A DNA stretch of 64,000 bases from Blastomussa wellsi (Eukaryota > Cnidaria > Anthozoa > Scleractinia > Plerogyridae): positions 16,148,508 through 16,212,507 of the forward strand of contig OX393569.1 of assembly GCA_947652115.1 (NCBI GenBank). The letters run 5' to 3'. The translations under genes and the position numbers were made by a program. The notes below the pieces were generated by a model. It saw nothing but the letters and a program-made list of their open reading frames with translations. It had not been told where the DNA came from and made no database searches. This document shows, in pieces, positions 1-13,300 of the stretch. Within the stretch, counting starts at the first letter, position 1, and every line of letters starts with the position of its first letter.

Positions 1-2388
1 CATCTTCGACCAGCTTGCGTGCGGTTTCCCGCGCTAGTTAATAAACCACTGAAACTGAGGTAAAGTTATCGGCGCTCTTCGATATCTTCGACTCACTAAC
101 TTCTGATCAGATCAAGGTTTTCAAGTCCATCTTGAATGATCCTCTGAAATTTCGTCGCTTTCCGCGGGGAGTAAATTCAAGACGGAGTTAATAAATAAAT
201 TATGAATGTAATCGGCTAGTGTGATTTCGCGAAGTTTACATAAATTCGCTCCTCCATGAAGCGAGATTATACAACGACTTATTGCAATAATCTTACGTGA
301 CGAGCCACGTCGCGAAAGACGAGCCAAGCCACTTCAGAGAAAGCGAAAGCGGCTAAATTCAACATAGGATAAAATCATAAAGGTAAATTCTAATTTCCGT
401 CCAAACAGCGCGTCCACAGGAGAAAAGATCAGAAGTTCATAGCTTGAGTATTCAATGAAAGCGCGTATTGGATTGTGTACTTTAGCTGCTTTATAATAAA
501 CACGAAATGAATACTATCAAAACTGTACAATACAAACCAGCAACAAGTCTATAATCTCCTCCTTGAGCTGAAGTTCTGCTTCCAAGAACAGCAACAATTT
601 CATCATATTTTCGAATCTGCTTTGATCTCCGGGATTGAAAAACTCTCCGCAAGGAGAGAATGCCATATCGGACGATTCAGACGCGAAACGCGCGCTCGTT
701 TGCTAAAAGGGATGCCGTGAAGCGCCGTACGATAACCAAAATAACAGAAGCTTTTCTGATTTTGTCGACTGCACTGTCACATCTGTTGATGGTCGACAGT
801 CAAGTTTTCGCACTCCAATGACGTGCAAACTTCCCTTTGTTTGGCGGAACTGAACTTAATTGTCATTCAATTGAACGCCATGGTTGTTACGTCAGTGCAA
901 GTATTTATGGCGCTCGAGAGCCGAGAGGTCGCTTGGCTTTTGTCTGCGAACGTCCCAAACTTTCACAAAGAAATAGTCTCGAATATTTTATCAAAGATCA
1001 CTCGGTATTATAAAATTTTGAAGAGCTGAATTGCAATCTCAGCTATCACTTTCAAACTACTTGCGATTTTGTATGACAAAAGAATTTTTCTGTGCAATTA
1101 TGTTAGACAAGTCAATAGGGCCGCGCAATTCAGCTATTCAGTGCTTTGTGTGTAATGAATCGATATCTGCATGCCAAAAGTTTTAAAAGACATATCGGTA
1201 TATCAAGGGTATGAAAAGAAGGACAATATTTAATTTCCTATCAGTTGGTTTGAGTGCGTTGTGCCCAATGATAAAACAGGCATCTTTTACAAATGACAAG
1301 CGTTGTGTAACTGTGAAAAATTGGCCGTCAAAAGAAGATAAGAAACCCAAGACGGAAGCTCAACGTAAATGGTAAGAGGCAGGCATTTAAGTTTCGTAAT
1401 CTTTAAGGAAAATAATAGACAGTTTTAGCAAAAATGGATTACAAGCAGTACAAACAGATTTTAGAATTAAATTACTTGACAAGTTAGTACATGTTTTTTC
1501 ACCACAAATGGACAAAACGTAGAAATTTTGCACTATAGTTCATTGCTTATATAAACACCATAAAAAGACGCAATAAACTTAAGTGAAGCCGAAAAAAGAG
1601 GAAGTTCGATAAGTCAGGCTTTGTCATTTTTTTCTAAGTTGAGAAGAGTAGAGAAAATAATGAATGGAAAAACAAAAGATCAAGATTTTCAACCTTGGAA
1701 GATATCAATGGGAAAAGGTAAAGTTGTAATAAGAGTGACAAAAAAGTTGACTTGTTTACTCTCTTTTGCAAAAATTGCGAAAATTTATCTCAGTAACACT
1801 GAACAACGACAATGTCCATAACTGGGCTTTCAACACGGCTAAATTTAGCTTAACGTTGTTTGGGCAACTTAAAAATAACGGGTCTTTTCTTCAAGGTGGC
1901 GGAAACTGATCATTCAGTAGTCGCATTAAAATTATTGCACTGAATTGAAGACGGAAGGGGTCAGAACAAGAACTTGCCCTTGATTACAAATATTAACGTG
2001 AAGAGAAATATAAAACAGACCCATAGATCTAACTTCGACTCTAAGAACGAGGAAAAGTCCACCAGTGCCTCAGGTTTTCAAAGTGTCCTCTCTGTAATCC
2101 GTTTCAATCCTCGATCATCGCTCGCGCGCCGTCCTGGTGAGAACCGTTCTACAAAATCTAACCATCCGTTGCTGGGTTTCCCATGCTCTAGGACCGACAG
2201 GGTATGCTTAAAATCGATAAAAGTGTGTGCTCCTTATGTGTCCTTGTGTATGCTTGCCCGCATAACAGGCGGCTTTGCGCATTAATGACACAGATCTGCG
2301 CAAAGCTCCCAGGCTATAAGTCTGTGTGATCAAACATTAGTGCTATTTTAGTGTAGATTTAGTTTTAGGGAAGTGATTAAGTGGCTGT
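1..2388. other. No recognisable gene
   Basis: I see only short open frames (70 codons or fewer, apart from one of 103 codons at 1974-2285 with low-complexity composition). None has splice signals or a recognisable protein motif. The sequence is AT-rich, without obvious tandem or inverted repeats. It could hold 5' noncoding sequence of a gene to the left of the window, but nothing shows this directly. Confidence 0.4.
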
Positions 2389-2847
2389 TTAATTTAATTT
2401 ACTAATCAACACTACACGTAGGAATTTAGACACAGACAGACACACCCTTCGCAATGAAGTGTTGATGTCGCCAAGGTACGTTTTATTAATTTGGTTAGCC
2501 CGAGAGGGACATGGGGTGAACCAAGCTCGCCACTTGTCGCCAGTACTACTCGTTTTTCCTCGTACGTCGACCACGTGACCAAAAGCAACTCTGAAAACCT
2601 CACCCACAACAGCATTTCGGACATGCGTATTTTGCGTTTGAATGCCATGTTTAACGAAACTAAACTCACCAAGTGTCAGCAAATTCGGAATGGCTATTAC
2701 TTTCAGCTTCACTAAAATTAGTTGTTCCTCAGGGTAGCCAGGGTGGCTGGTAATTTCTATCTCATATACTTTGATGTCGCGATTATACCAGTTTGTTACC
2801 TGGATCGACAGGAATGGTATAACACGAATTTCTAATGATTGGTACAC
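2389..2847 (-). other. Unexplained open reading frame
   Basis: A minus-strand frame of about 150 codons stays open but starts with GTG rather than ATG. The translation includes VTNWYNRDIKVYEIEITSHP and a basic C-terminal part, with many beta-branched residues such as an extracellular beta-sandwich domain would show. I do not recognise a family. A GTAACA splice-donor-like site lies inside the frame, so it could be a decayed exon or a chance open frame. No neighbouring exon could be joined to it. Confidence 0.2.
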
Positions 2848-3599
2848 AAGTTGTGGCCGTTTTGTAAACTCAAAATTTTCGTTAACTCAAAATTAGGAAA
2901 GAAAAGACGTATACAAGGTAGATGAAAATTATTTTTAATAAACCGTGTAAATTCATGTAATTAATATATTAAAACGGTTAATTATTTAACTACCCATCTG
3001 AGGTTAAAAATAGCCAGAACGGCAATATTCCTTTTAGCTAAGTATATCATTAATTAAATAATTAAGTAATTACAATGATGATGATTTAATATGATTCGCA
3101 AATACTCATCGCATAAAGATAATTTTTAAAAATACATTGTGATTATATTTTACAATACTTTTCATTACTCGTTATTGTTAGCGCTTAGCTCAATTAAACT
3201 TCAGTTCAATTGTATTTTGCGTTGGCAGCGCGCCTTTTAAATCGCTTTTATTTGGTCGAGATTTACCAATCTTTTTTCAAAATAGTTCGTAAATTTTTGG
3301 ACAACATAAATTTCAATTTTCACAGACCTTGGTTTCATGTTTATCAAAATAAAATCCCCTTTTGCTTTTAATTTAGTTGCTCCAGTTGCTCTGGTAGGCC
3401 CTGAGGAAGCCCTTAGCTCTAGCCCCATAATATTATAAATAAACAGTACCACATAAAGGGACTACTCACAACCTCGTTCCCATTGGAAAAGACCCTGGGG
3501 ACGAGGTTGGACTGCTCAATTGGTTTCAAATGAATGGTAACACACTAGGTTTCATCCATCCCGTAAGTAACATTTTTAAAGGGAAAGGTGAGATAAGGA

Positions 3600-4137
3600 G
3601 TAAAGCCCATCATCCAGTTTCCTTGGCATGAAGTGACTTAAAGTATTTCTACTCCCCCCTGGATGGGATGCTAGTCCATCGCAGGGTTACATCCCCAGAG
3701 AGGGACTAGGTACCTTAAGCAAACCACGACGGCAACATCAACGAGAACGCCGCTAAACAAAAGATTTAACGAGCACTACAGTAGCTCTACAACTGCGTTA
3801 AAATTCCTTGTACATTTCACTGCCGTCCTCTGCACAACAACAACGTGAAATGACCAAATTCTGAGTACTTTGGAGAACGTGAACCTCAACGGCTAAATTT
3901 CCGTTTTGCGTTTGAAAATAAACGTCGTCCTTATATTTTCTACAAGAGCTACGCTTGAAAGCGATAGATACCTCGAACACATCAAGGCAATTTCGAGATT
4001 CGTTCGTAAAATATAAATTCATTTTAACCAGGCGTCGTCCTCCCCGTCGCCGTCGTCATTGCCTAAGCCTGAGGCTCGAACCAGGACCTTTCGACCGGAT
4101 TTCAGCACACTAACCATTAGGCCACAGTATACCAACC
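3600..4137 (-). repeat. tRNA-derived SINE, split by a MITE
   Basis: The stretch around 3643-3690 matches the body of the SINE at 10.1-10.3 kb: both carry CTACTCCCCCC followed by GGATGGGATGCTAGTCCATC and a CAGGGTTAC. On the minus strand, 4128-4066 reads as a tRNA-like head with an A-box-like TGGCCTAATGG and a B-box-like GGTTCGAGCC. The two parts are separated by the MITE at 3714-4068, which I infer jumped into an older SINE. Confidence 0.5.
3714..4068. mobile_element. MITE, CTTAAGCAA family, copy 1
   Basis: This is a roughly 355-bp element that closely matches the complete copy at 31487-31850 along its whole length. Shared landmarks include AACCACGACGGCAAC near the left end, CTACAAGAGCTA in the middle and CCGTCGCCGTCGTCATTGC near the right end. 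The terminal repeats (CTTAAGCAA and TTGCCTAAG) have begun to diverge here. It has no coding capacity, so it would depend on a transposase supplied elsewhere. Confidence 0.6.
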
Positions 4138-4311
4138 ATTTTCATCACTTAATCATCTCTTAACTTTTTTGGCCTTGATGGCTATCATTGTCAATTTCCT
4201 TCTATTTGAAGACAATTCCAAACATCGCAAAAAATGACTTCCAGCACAGCCCCTTAGAAGCACTGAATCGCAACTGACAACCGGGAATCAAATCACGTTC
4301 ACATCAAATCT

Positions 4312-7300
4312 TTAAATTCGAAAACTCTCCTTCTTCCCATCAATGTGCCTCAGCCGCAAGTAGACATCAGTACCCAGGCCCTCCATGGACTGCAGCTGCA
4401 GCGACCCTCCAAGATATGTCGCATAGGCTCGTGACGTTGGAAGGCCAAAGCCCCAGCCTGCCATGGGACCCCCGCTGGGGGAATTGTTTGTGTGTCCTGA
4501 ACACATTTCAGAAAAGATATTGTCATTGTCAGAAGGCCTTATGGTGCTGCGATCTCCCATGGTGGTAAATGAATACTTGAAGATGTCCAGCAGCTTGGAC
4601 TCAGGAATGCCACCCCCACGATCAGAAACCCTGTGGAGAAAGGCATTTAAAAAATTACTAGTAAAAGGGGCTAAGTCAAGGTAGTTTGATTATTTCTATA
4701 CATTTACATTCATTATGAGCTCTAAACTTCAATTTAGCAAGGAAACCGTCTTTTAATGGTAAAATAATGATCACGCAACGAACAAGAATGATTTCTGGCT
4801 GTCATTCTGAGCATAATAAAGACATTCCTTCATACACACTGACATCAAGAGATAAACTACAAAAACATCAGGCAACATTTTTCGATTTTTTTACCCAAAC
4901 ATTGTTTAAATCTTTTCCAATTTTGCCCATCTCTGCCTCTTAATGTTTTATCTGTTTCTTTTGAATTCTTCTGCAGCTTTAAGCCATTATTGTATTTTAG
5001 GTAATTCAATGGCCAGTCAGTGGTCAGTCCGGAAATAGACCAGAGGTTCTTACATAGCAAGAATTTTATATCTCCGGGAACAATGACATCTGTTCTTTAG
5101 CATGCTTTCCAGACAAAAAGAAATCCAACAATAATATAGTTAAAAATTATCAACAAATTATTGGGTGTCAGTTTTCCTTAAGGTCATTCCCCTGTATTGC
5201 ATTGCGCATCCTTACTCCGCACGATTTATTGCGTCATCAGCGCGTGCACCTAAAGAAAACTGCGGCGTTTTATTTACGGCTTTGCTCGTGAAGGAGATAA
5301 ATCGTCGTTTTCTCGTAAACGAGTATGGTGACCTATATTTTTTTACCCTTTTTCTGAGACTAGCAATCACTTTCTTCCTATAACAGGAATATAAACAAAT
5401 TCCCATTGCAGAAAAATAAATAATCGACGGAAACGTGAACTTATTGAACAGATATTGTGGCCTCGAGATCACTGCATACTAGTAACAAGTTGAATCAAGG
5501 TCGACTGGAAATGCGTGCTTTCATAATGAAACATATATTAAATTGTTCCTTGAAGGCGATACAGTATATCTATAGTTTTTTCCCTTGTTTTGCTTTCTCC
5601 CTATTTTTTTCTTCTCTCATAAGACGTGGCATGAGCTAGTCAAATGAAAACATTTCTGAAGCTGATATTTTAACGAATTATGGGGTATTTTCAAGGTGCT
5701 CCTGCTCCTAAACGAATATGGGAACCCCTCTTTTTCATTACAAAATTTAAATTCCCTTACGATGAACAACAAATGGGCAAAGTTTGAACCAAAATCTATT
5801 GTCAGTTCTATTTCAGGGGAATGACCTTAAGTGCATGTGCCACACAATTATGACTTGAAAAGGCTGGGTTCATACTCATGACTTTCCAGGACCTTTCACA
5901 TATTCCCATAACCTAAATTTGGTCATTTTCTTAGAGATTTTGAAAATTTCTTGATTGACGGTGAGTACCATTTTCTCATTTTTGTCGCAAAAACAAAAGC
6001 TGCCAAACTACTTATTTTTCACAATGAAAATCATTTTCCATTACTTTCCACAGCCCACACTAATTCCATGACTTTGCAGACCTGGAAACTAAAGTTCTAA
6101 AACTCCATGACTTTCCAATTTTTCCATCACCTGTATGCACCAGTTTGAGAGAGTTGTGTGCTGTAGCTGTTGTTGTTACCTGACAAAGAATTCTGTGTCA
6201 TTGCTACACAGCGTCACAACAATATTTGGCACTTCAAGAGGTGTGTCAAGGTGATGTTCAACACTGGCTCTGGAAGAGAAATAAATGAACAATGGCTGGT
6301 TCCCTCTATGCCACTTGTTCGCAGGGAATCATGATGGTTGTATTGAACTCCATGCACCAAGTCTTGAAGACGCCATGCGTGTGACAAATACAACTACAAT
6401 GATTCCTTGCATGCAAGTCTCATAGAGGGAATCAGGGATTGGTTAATGCTAGTGTACTATCAAGTTATTCTGCGAGCAGGAAGTTTGGAGAGCACAAAAG
6501 AAGAGTTGCTCAAGGCATGGGCATAGCCAGTATTATTCAAAGGGGGAGGGGGTCTCACCCATTGTCCCATTGTACTCGCCAGTTTGTCACATTAACATCC
6601 ACATTGTGTTTTACTTGTACTTAAAAAATGTCTCACAAGGGGGGCAGGGTTACAGGCACCCCAGGACCCACCCTGGCTACCCCCTTGCAAAGCAATAGTT
6701 GAGAACAACTCTAGCTTCTTGAGTGCTCTCCAAACTGTTCCCAGGTGCACCATAACTCATTCTATAATGTGCACAGCTAAAGGACGAACCAATTGTTTCA
6801 TAATATTGCTTGTGGAGATGTACATCAAAAGCTGTGCCAAAACACATGCAATAAAAGAGAATTATCACAAACAGATTTGCTTATGCTACCTGTATCAGCG
6901 TGCACTATTTCCAGGACTTTCAGATTAATGCAGATGGTGCATGCTTACCGATAATTAATCTGATTGTACAGCTTTGCTGGCTATGTTGTAATAACAAGAT
7001 TTGAACGTCTTTGAGCTATTTATTGCACTTTTATGTTTACTCTTTCAATAAGGAAATTACTATATAGATAGTTTGCAGCAGAAATCAATACTGGCAAAGT
7101 ATTTTGTAAAAGTCTTTGTTAATTTTGTTTTATCAAGGACACTAACCTCATGGCATTTTTGAGAAGTTCCTGGAGAATGTACTCTAAAGGGGCAGGAATG
7201 TAAGGAAAAACAGCTTTCTTGTGGCCATTGATGATAAGGCCTGGAGCTACACCATATGTATGTTCACACACTTGCCTAAAAATGATAGGTTGAATTAGTA

Positions 7301-10300
7301 GCAAGCTTCTGCAATAAAAAAAATCTTATTAGATGTTTAGTTGTGTAGTTTCGCTGAGTATTTTTACGAGTTGTGTCGTATGAAATTCTCAGCGATACTA
7401 CACAATAAAATGTCTGATAAGAGATTTATTATCCAACATGCTAAACTGCTATGTCCATGCAGGGGAATTTCTAACCAGTTCTCCGGAGTACGAATACTGT
7501 GTGATATTTGTACTCGTTTTGGGCGTTATTTGTACTCTACGAAGCACAGTTGGATAATAATTGTGGTTATTTAAAGTGCACCTAACCCCAAAATATTTTT
7601 TTCACTAGAATAAACCTTTGCACCTTTTTACCAAATTCTGACTATTTATAGCATTCAAAAGTTACGATATAATTTGTGCATCATTTGTTCTACGACCGAG
7701 TCAGAAGGGGCGTGGGTCTATTCCCGATTTGACGTCACAAACTGATTTGCATTGCATGTTTACAAAGACTTGATGCGATGCAAATCATTTTGTGACGTCA
7801 AATCAGGAATAGACCCACGCCCCTTCCGACTCGGTCGTGGAACAAATGATGCACAGTTTTTCATAACGTTTGAATGCTATAAATAGCCAGAATTTGGTAG
7901 AAAGGAGAAACGAAAGGTGCAATACATTTCAAACTGGTGCAAAGGTATATTTTAGCAAAAAAAATATTTTGGGGTTAGGTGCACTTTAACAACATTTAAC
8001 AAGGCGCTGTGAACCATGAACAGAATCACCCCAGACCAGGCCTTGAACCTGAACTGCTTGATTAAGAGTCCAACACACTAGCCATTGGACAACTGCACCG
8101 CCAATCATTCCATCTTTCCTTCCACTGAGATCAAAGTGTTAAATATACATGGAAGGCCATTGGGGCCAGTACAGAGGCTGGTCAGTGGCAAAAAGGGGTT
8201 TTTACCTGGCAAAATCAGCACTTCTTTCAACAATTTGTCTAAGGTTAAGATGAGTACAAATAATTCCAATGTAATTTGGCTGAAAAATAATAACAAAGTC
8301 AGTTATTAATAACTGGCATTCATGAAGCGAAGTACTACCAAACTGTATAAATTTTGATTGTTGGAGAGTATATTTATGAGTATAAATATTTCAGTAACAA
8401 ACAAGACATGAGATTTTCCTCCAAAATCCCAATGGTACTTATTACAGCTCTCTGTCTGAGACTCATGCTAATTTGGTCATAAACACTGTTCATCAATCAT
8501 GTGTGAATCTTCAATCACTTCTACTGCATGCATTTATCACATAACAGTTTTTTCTCCTTGATACATGTAACAAGCACACACAAAAAAAGAAAATCCAATT
8601 TAACTCTGCCGAGGGCAACAAAGAACTTTCGATTTGTCACAAGATCTTGATTCTTATTTTATTGCATCAGGGCTTATAATTTTGACCCAACATATCAAAC
8701 ATGATAGTCAGCTTGATATACACAAGGCTAAAAAATGTTTAAAAATAAAATATTAAAAACCAAACATTTTCGACTAGTGAGGTGTTTGGAAATGCAATGA
8801 AACTCTCTCTCAATTGAAACTAAAACTACAGAGAAAACGAAGAAATAAAATCATCAGATTTCCAAACCACTGTCACAGTTCTGATTTCCTTGGTTTAAAT
8901 TATTATTAAATATTATTATTAAATTATTAAATCATTTGAGAAAACATATGCCAGCACTTTACCTTATCAATGCTAAGAGCAAGGTGATGTTCTGCCAACA
9001 TACGGATTCCAAGACGGGAAGTGAGGGTGCGATTAAGAAAGGCATCTATTATTTCATACTGTAAACAAGAAAATTCCAGTGTGAGGAAAATTTACTGTTC
9101 ACATCAATAACTTTTAAGCTAATGTTATTACCAAAATTGGTCATGAATTCCACCCAAAGTGAAATAATGAGCTGACTAATGGCAATCTGGTGTTACTCCT
9201 CACTTCAGAGTTCCACGGTGGTGGGTAAAGACAAAGCAGGAAAAGGATTCCCAAAATTGGCGGAAAAATCTTGCAACACTACATAAAATTTTGCAAAGAA
9301 CTACGAAAGGGAACTACTAAGGAAAGGGGGGCAACTGGGAAAAAACTCCTCTCTTCCTCATTAAGGCACCAAATGACGTATAAGGCCTCCACAGTATTCC
9401 ACCAGTTGGTCTGGTCCCGGGCTGCCTCTCGGGCCCCACCCCTTGACAGGTTAACTGATGCCAGTTCTTTGTGGGTTTGGCTTCCAAGCATCGTACCTCC
9501 TACCACAGATGAGTTTCCCCTCTGGCAACCCACAGCCTTCCTTTGAAAGTCTACTGTGTTGGTTTCTGTAGTTCCAGGCCTTCACAGCTACTGTGTAGCG
9601 ACCCTGGGACCAAGGTCCCACTGTACTTCACCCTGATAGGCAGTCCCCTACTCTGCTGTTGCCCCCTCCCATGAACAAGGATGTTAGGATGTTAGTCTTT
9701 GGGAGGTCCTCTCTTCCTACTATTCAGAAATTTTGAAAATACAATAAAAAAATAAAATTTCAATTGGATTTATAATGTATTGGTTGACCCAACAGGCAAA
9801 TGAAAAAGGCCTTTCCCCAATTATGTTTTACTGTTTTACCTATTAAAATACATACTTATTCAAACCCATTCATTGAATTAATTGCTTCTCTGGTTTTCCT
9901 TCACCTGGGCAATATTTAAATTTTACGCAAATTTTCCAATCAGTAAATTCAACATTAACTTACTGGTACATTCTTCTGACATTCATGGAATCCCTCTGCC
10001 AGATGAGTGACCACACTTTGATGGTCGTCCAAGAGCTGTCTGATGGTGCGATTGTATCTCTCCTCTCCTTCAAGAGTTTCCACCTGTAAAATTAAAAGAA
10101 GGTAAGTTAAGGTAAAGTCTCCATCGAGCCGGGTGGCCCGTACTGCCAGGGCTTATCCCAGCATTGCATGAAGCGCCTGAGAGAATTTCTACTCCCCCCA
10201 GGATGGGATGCTAGTCCATCACAGGGTTACCCCCCAGCACTAAATTCGCTGGTAACCATTTATATATCTGGGTGAAGAGATGGTTTGATCTGGAGTCCAA

Positions 10301-13300
10301 TGCACTAACCATTAGTCCACTGCACCTCCCACAACTTTCAACAAATCAGAGCAAGCCTTTATTGTTTTGACACTACAGCCTGACTAGTCCCAGGTCTCTT
10401 CCTAGCATGGTTTCAAACCTAACTGGAAGTGAAATTTGAAGCTTTTGAATGGCTAAACTGCAGTCAATAAAAACCTATGTATATCCAAACTATCTTCAAA
10501 TTTAATATCTGGATCCCATAGAGATTCCATTGTGGCCCCATGCCCCACTGGGAGTTATATGGAATAATGATGATGATGATTCCATCAAGAAAATAAAAGA
10601 ATATATAAGTGTTGGAAAGGGCCAAAAACAATATACCAGTAATAATGCAAGACAACAATGCATTTGGCATTCAGCAAATTAACCACACTGTCTTTATAAT
10701 GTCTTGGAAATTACCTCCTACATACCTTTGGATATTTCTGCAGCATGCTAAAAGCCCGAATGTATAACTCATACTGCAAAGTAAAACACAAAGTCAAGAG
10801 ATCATTCAATTTAAGGTAGAGAAGATAAAAAATATGATATAATATGAACTTTAACAATAACATCTATATCTTGGGAATGCAGGTATCTTTAACAGGGCTT
10901 AAGGAACTTTCCAACACAACATGCATTTTGCACAAAATATATTTACAGTGCAATTTTGGGAGTATATATGGGTTCTACCAAAATTGTTTGACAGCCAGAA
11001 AAAAGTGATGGAGAAAGAGGGATTTAGACTGTTCATAGGCTCTTTTCTATAGCTCTGATAATTCAGTGTTCAGCATGAACTGACAGAGAGAGCCAACGAA
11101 ATAAATTCCTTCATTCTATCAAGTGAACTTGTTTACATTGAACGTGTATTGCTTTATCCCCTTAGTGTTTCTTTTTTGAGATGTACAACCTGCCCGTGTT
11201 CCATTGGCTTGATAAATGTTTGTACGCAGCTTTTCAATGCATTTAGCATTACAATTGTAAGTATTGTATAAAGTAATTTTAAAAATACATCATGTGGAAA
11301 TTATTATAATAATTTTGTTATGCTAAACTTTATACTGCAAGCAAATGCATGTATTGTATCATCAATAGTGTGAGTCATGTAGTGTTAACATATTGCATTT
11401 AGTATCATTATGTCTATTTCTGTTTCTTGAATATAAAAAGTCCTGAAAAAAGACTACTACAGGACTGGATATAACGTCTTATGCCAACCAGGGGGTAGCA
11501 ATTCTTTTAGTCGCATCGTGCTATGAAAATCCATACACTATATACTCAATGAAAAAACACCTGGCCCACTTTTCGTCTTCAAAGGACAAAGTTCGATATA
11601 ATGGACTTTACACTTTGGTGTAGCTTTACACCACAAGCGACTAAAATATAAAACAGCAACTCAGTGCTAACGTACCATATCATGAATGACTGGATTACAA
11701 AGCGCAATGTGGGGAAGTTTTTGAAAGTCAACAACACGACGGGCTATACGTATAGGCAACTCCTTTTGAAGAAACTGGGCACTTTTCTGAAATATCAAGG
11801 AGATATTATTCAGTGTCAAATCAATCATTAATATATCTATGTTCTGAAAAGTTTCAACTAGAGTTTTTTTTCAGTGAAAAAGAGATACTACATAAAAGAA
11901 AGAAATCAACCACACTTTTAGAAAAAAAGCTACATCTCCAGTTTTGGAAGCCTTATTTTTTGGGAACACACAATCATCTAAGTTCAACATATATATTTCT
12001 GTATTCTGACAGCGATTTTACTATATAATGTGATGCAACTAAACTGTATACTAGAGAACTACTAGGAGTAGTCATTCGTAGCCATTTTCTCCACTCATTT
12101 CTTTTTATAATTTTCACTTTGTTTATGTTGTGGTTTAAATTTATCCTTGATTTAAAAATTTTTAACCAGTTTGATGTTGATATCTCTTTGTTTCATATTA
12201 TGCTAATGAACATGAGAAATGAGAAATGAAAATCAAACTGGTTTAAAAAACTCTAAACCAAAGATAAAATTAAGCCACAACATATACAATATTTCTGGAT
12301 TTACCTCGGTGTAAAAACCTGTGACTTTGACTTTGTTCTTTGCTTTTGAGCTATTGTTTTTCTGTTCTATATAATATAGTTTTGAGTTCTTTATTGTCTT
12401 GTTTGTTCTTTGTTTTACGTCACTCGTGAGTTTCACAGATTTTTACACCGAGGATGAGCCTTATACAAGCTCATATTATAAAAGCTATTATTAAAAACTA
12501 GCTATAATATATATCATTTGCTGAGTTCTGATTGGTTTAGAGGCAATGGTATATGAGCTCATATCCATTGACCTACAAATATGGTCGGTGTACGCATAAA
12601 AGATTGCATTTTTCACAATGTTTGTACAACATTTTTGGGCGTTTTTAATAAAACAGTTATTCCACTCACGCTTGTTGGATATGAGATGGTTAGAGCCAAC
12701 TCGGCGCTACACGCCTCGTTGGCTATCTACCATCTCATATCCAACGCGCACTCGTGGAATAATTGTTAAATATCTTTTATAACCCCAAGGGTTTATCATA
12801 GCAATTACTCTGCTTTCCATAAAAATATCTTTGAGCTATTCAAGTTTACCACTCCCCTTTTATTACACGCCCACCAAAGCCTAAATGGACACTTTAATGG
12901 AAATCCTTCATAATTGTCAGTAAATTTCGTTAAACCTAAACGCAATTTGAATAGTACACACAAACATGCAAATCTAGTTCAGACTAAATAATGGCAAAAG
13001 ATGCTTGGCATAAGATACTTGTTGTACATGTATGTTCAAGCTTAGCTGCTTTAGTACATTTTCTTGATCTGTGAAAGGAAATTTTAATCATAATACGTAC
13101 CAGTAAATGTGTTCCATCTTTAAATCTACCGGCCCATAGCATTTGGAAAGGCGTTAGCCGAATCGAGGGCTGAAAGACAAAATTTTTGAGAACAAAACCA
13201 ATGTCAACAAAGCCACAAACGACATCTTTATTTAATGCAAAAGCTTAGTATCTTTGACGAAAACAGTCGATAACGAATGTGGAATATTTCAAATCAATAA

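Noticed and set aside
1974..2285. A 103-codon plus-strand frame as a gene
   Set aside because: The predicted protein has mixed low-complexity composition, no motif, and no splice partners.
8020..8092. Functional tRNA gene
   Set aside because: A- and B-box-like words are present, but the acceptor and D arms do not pair well.
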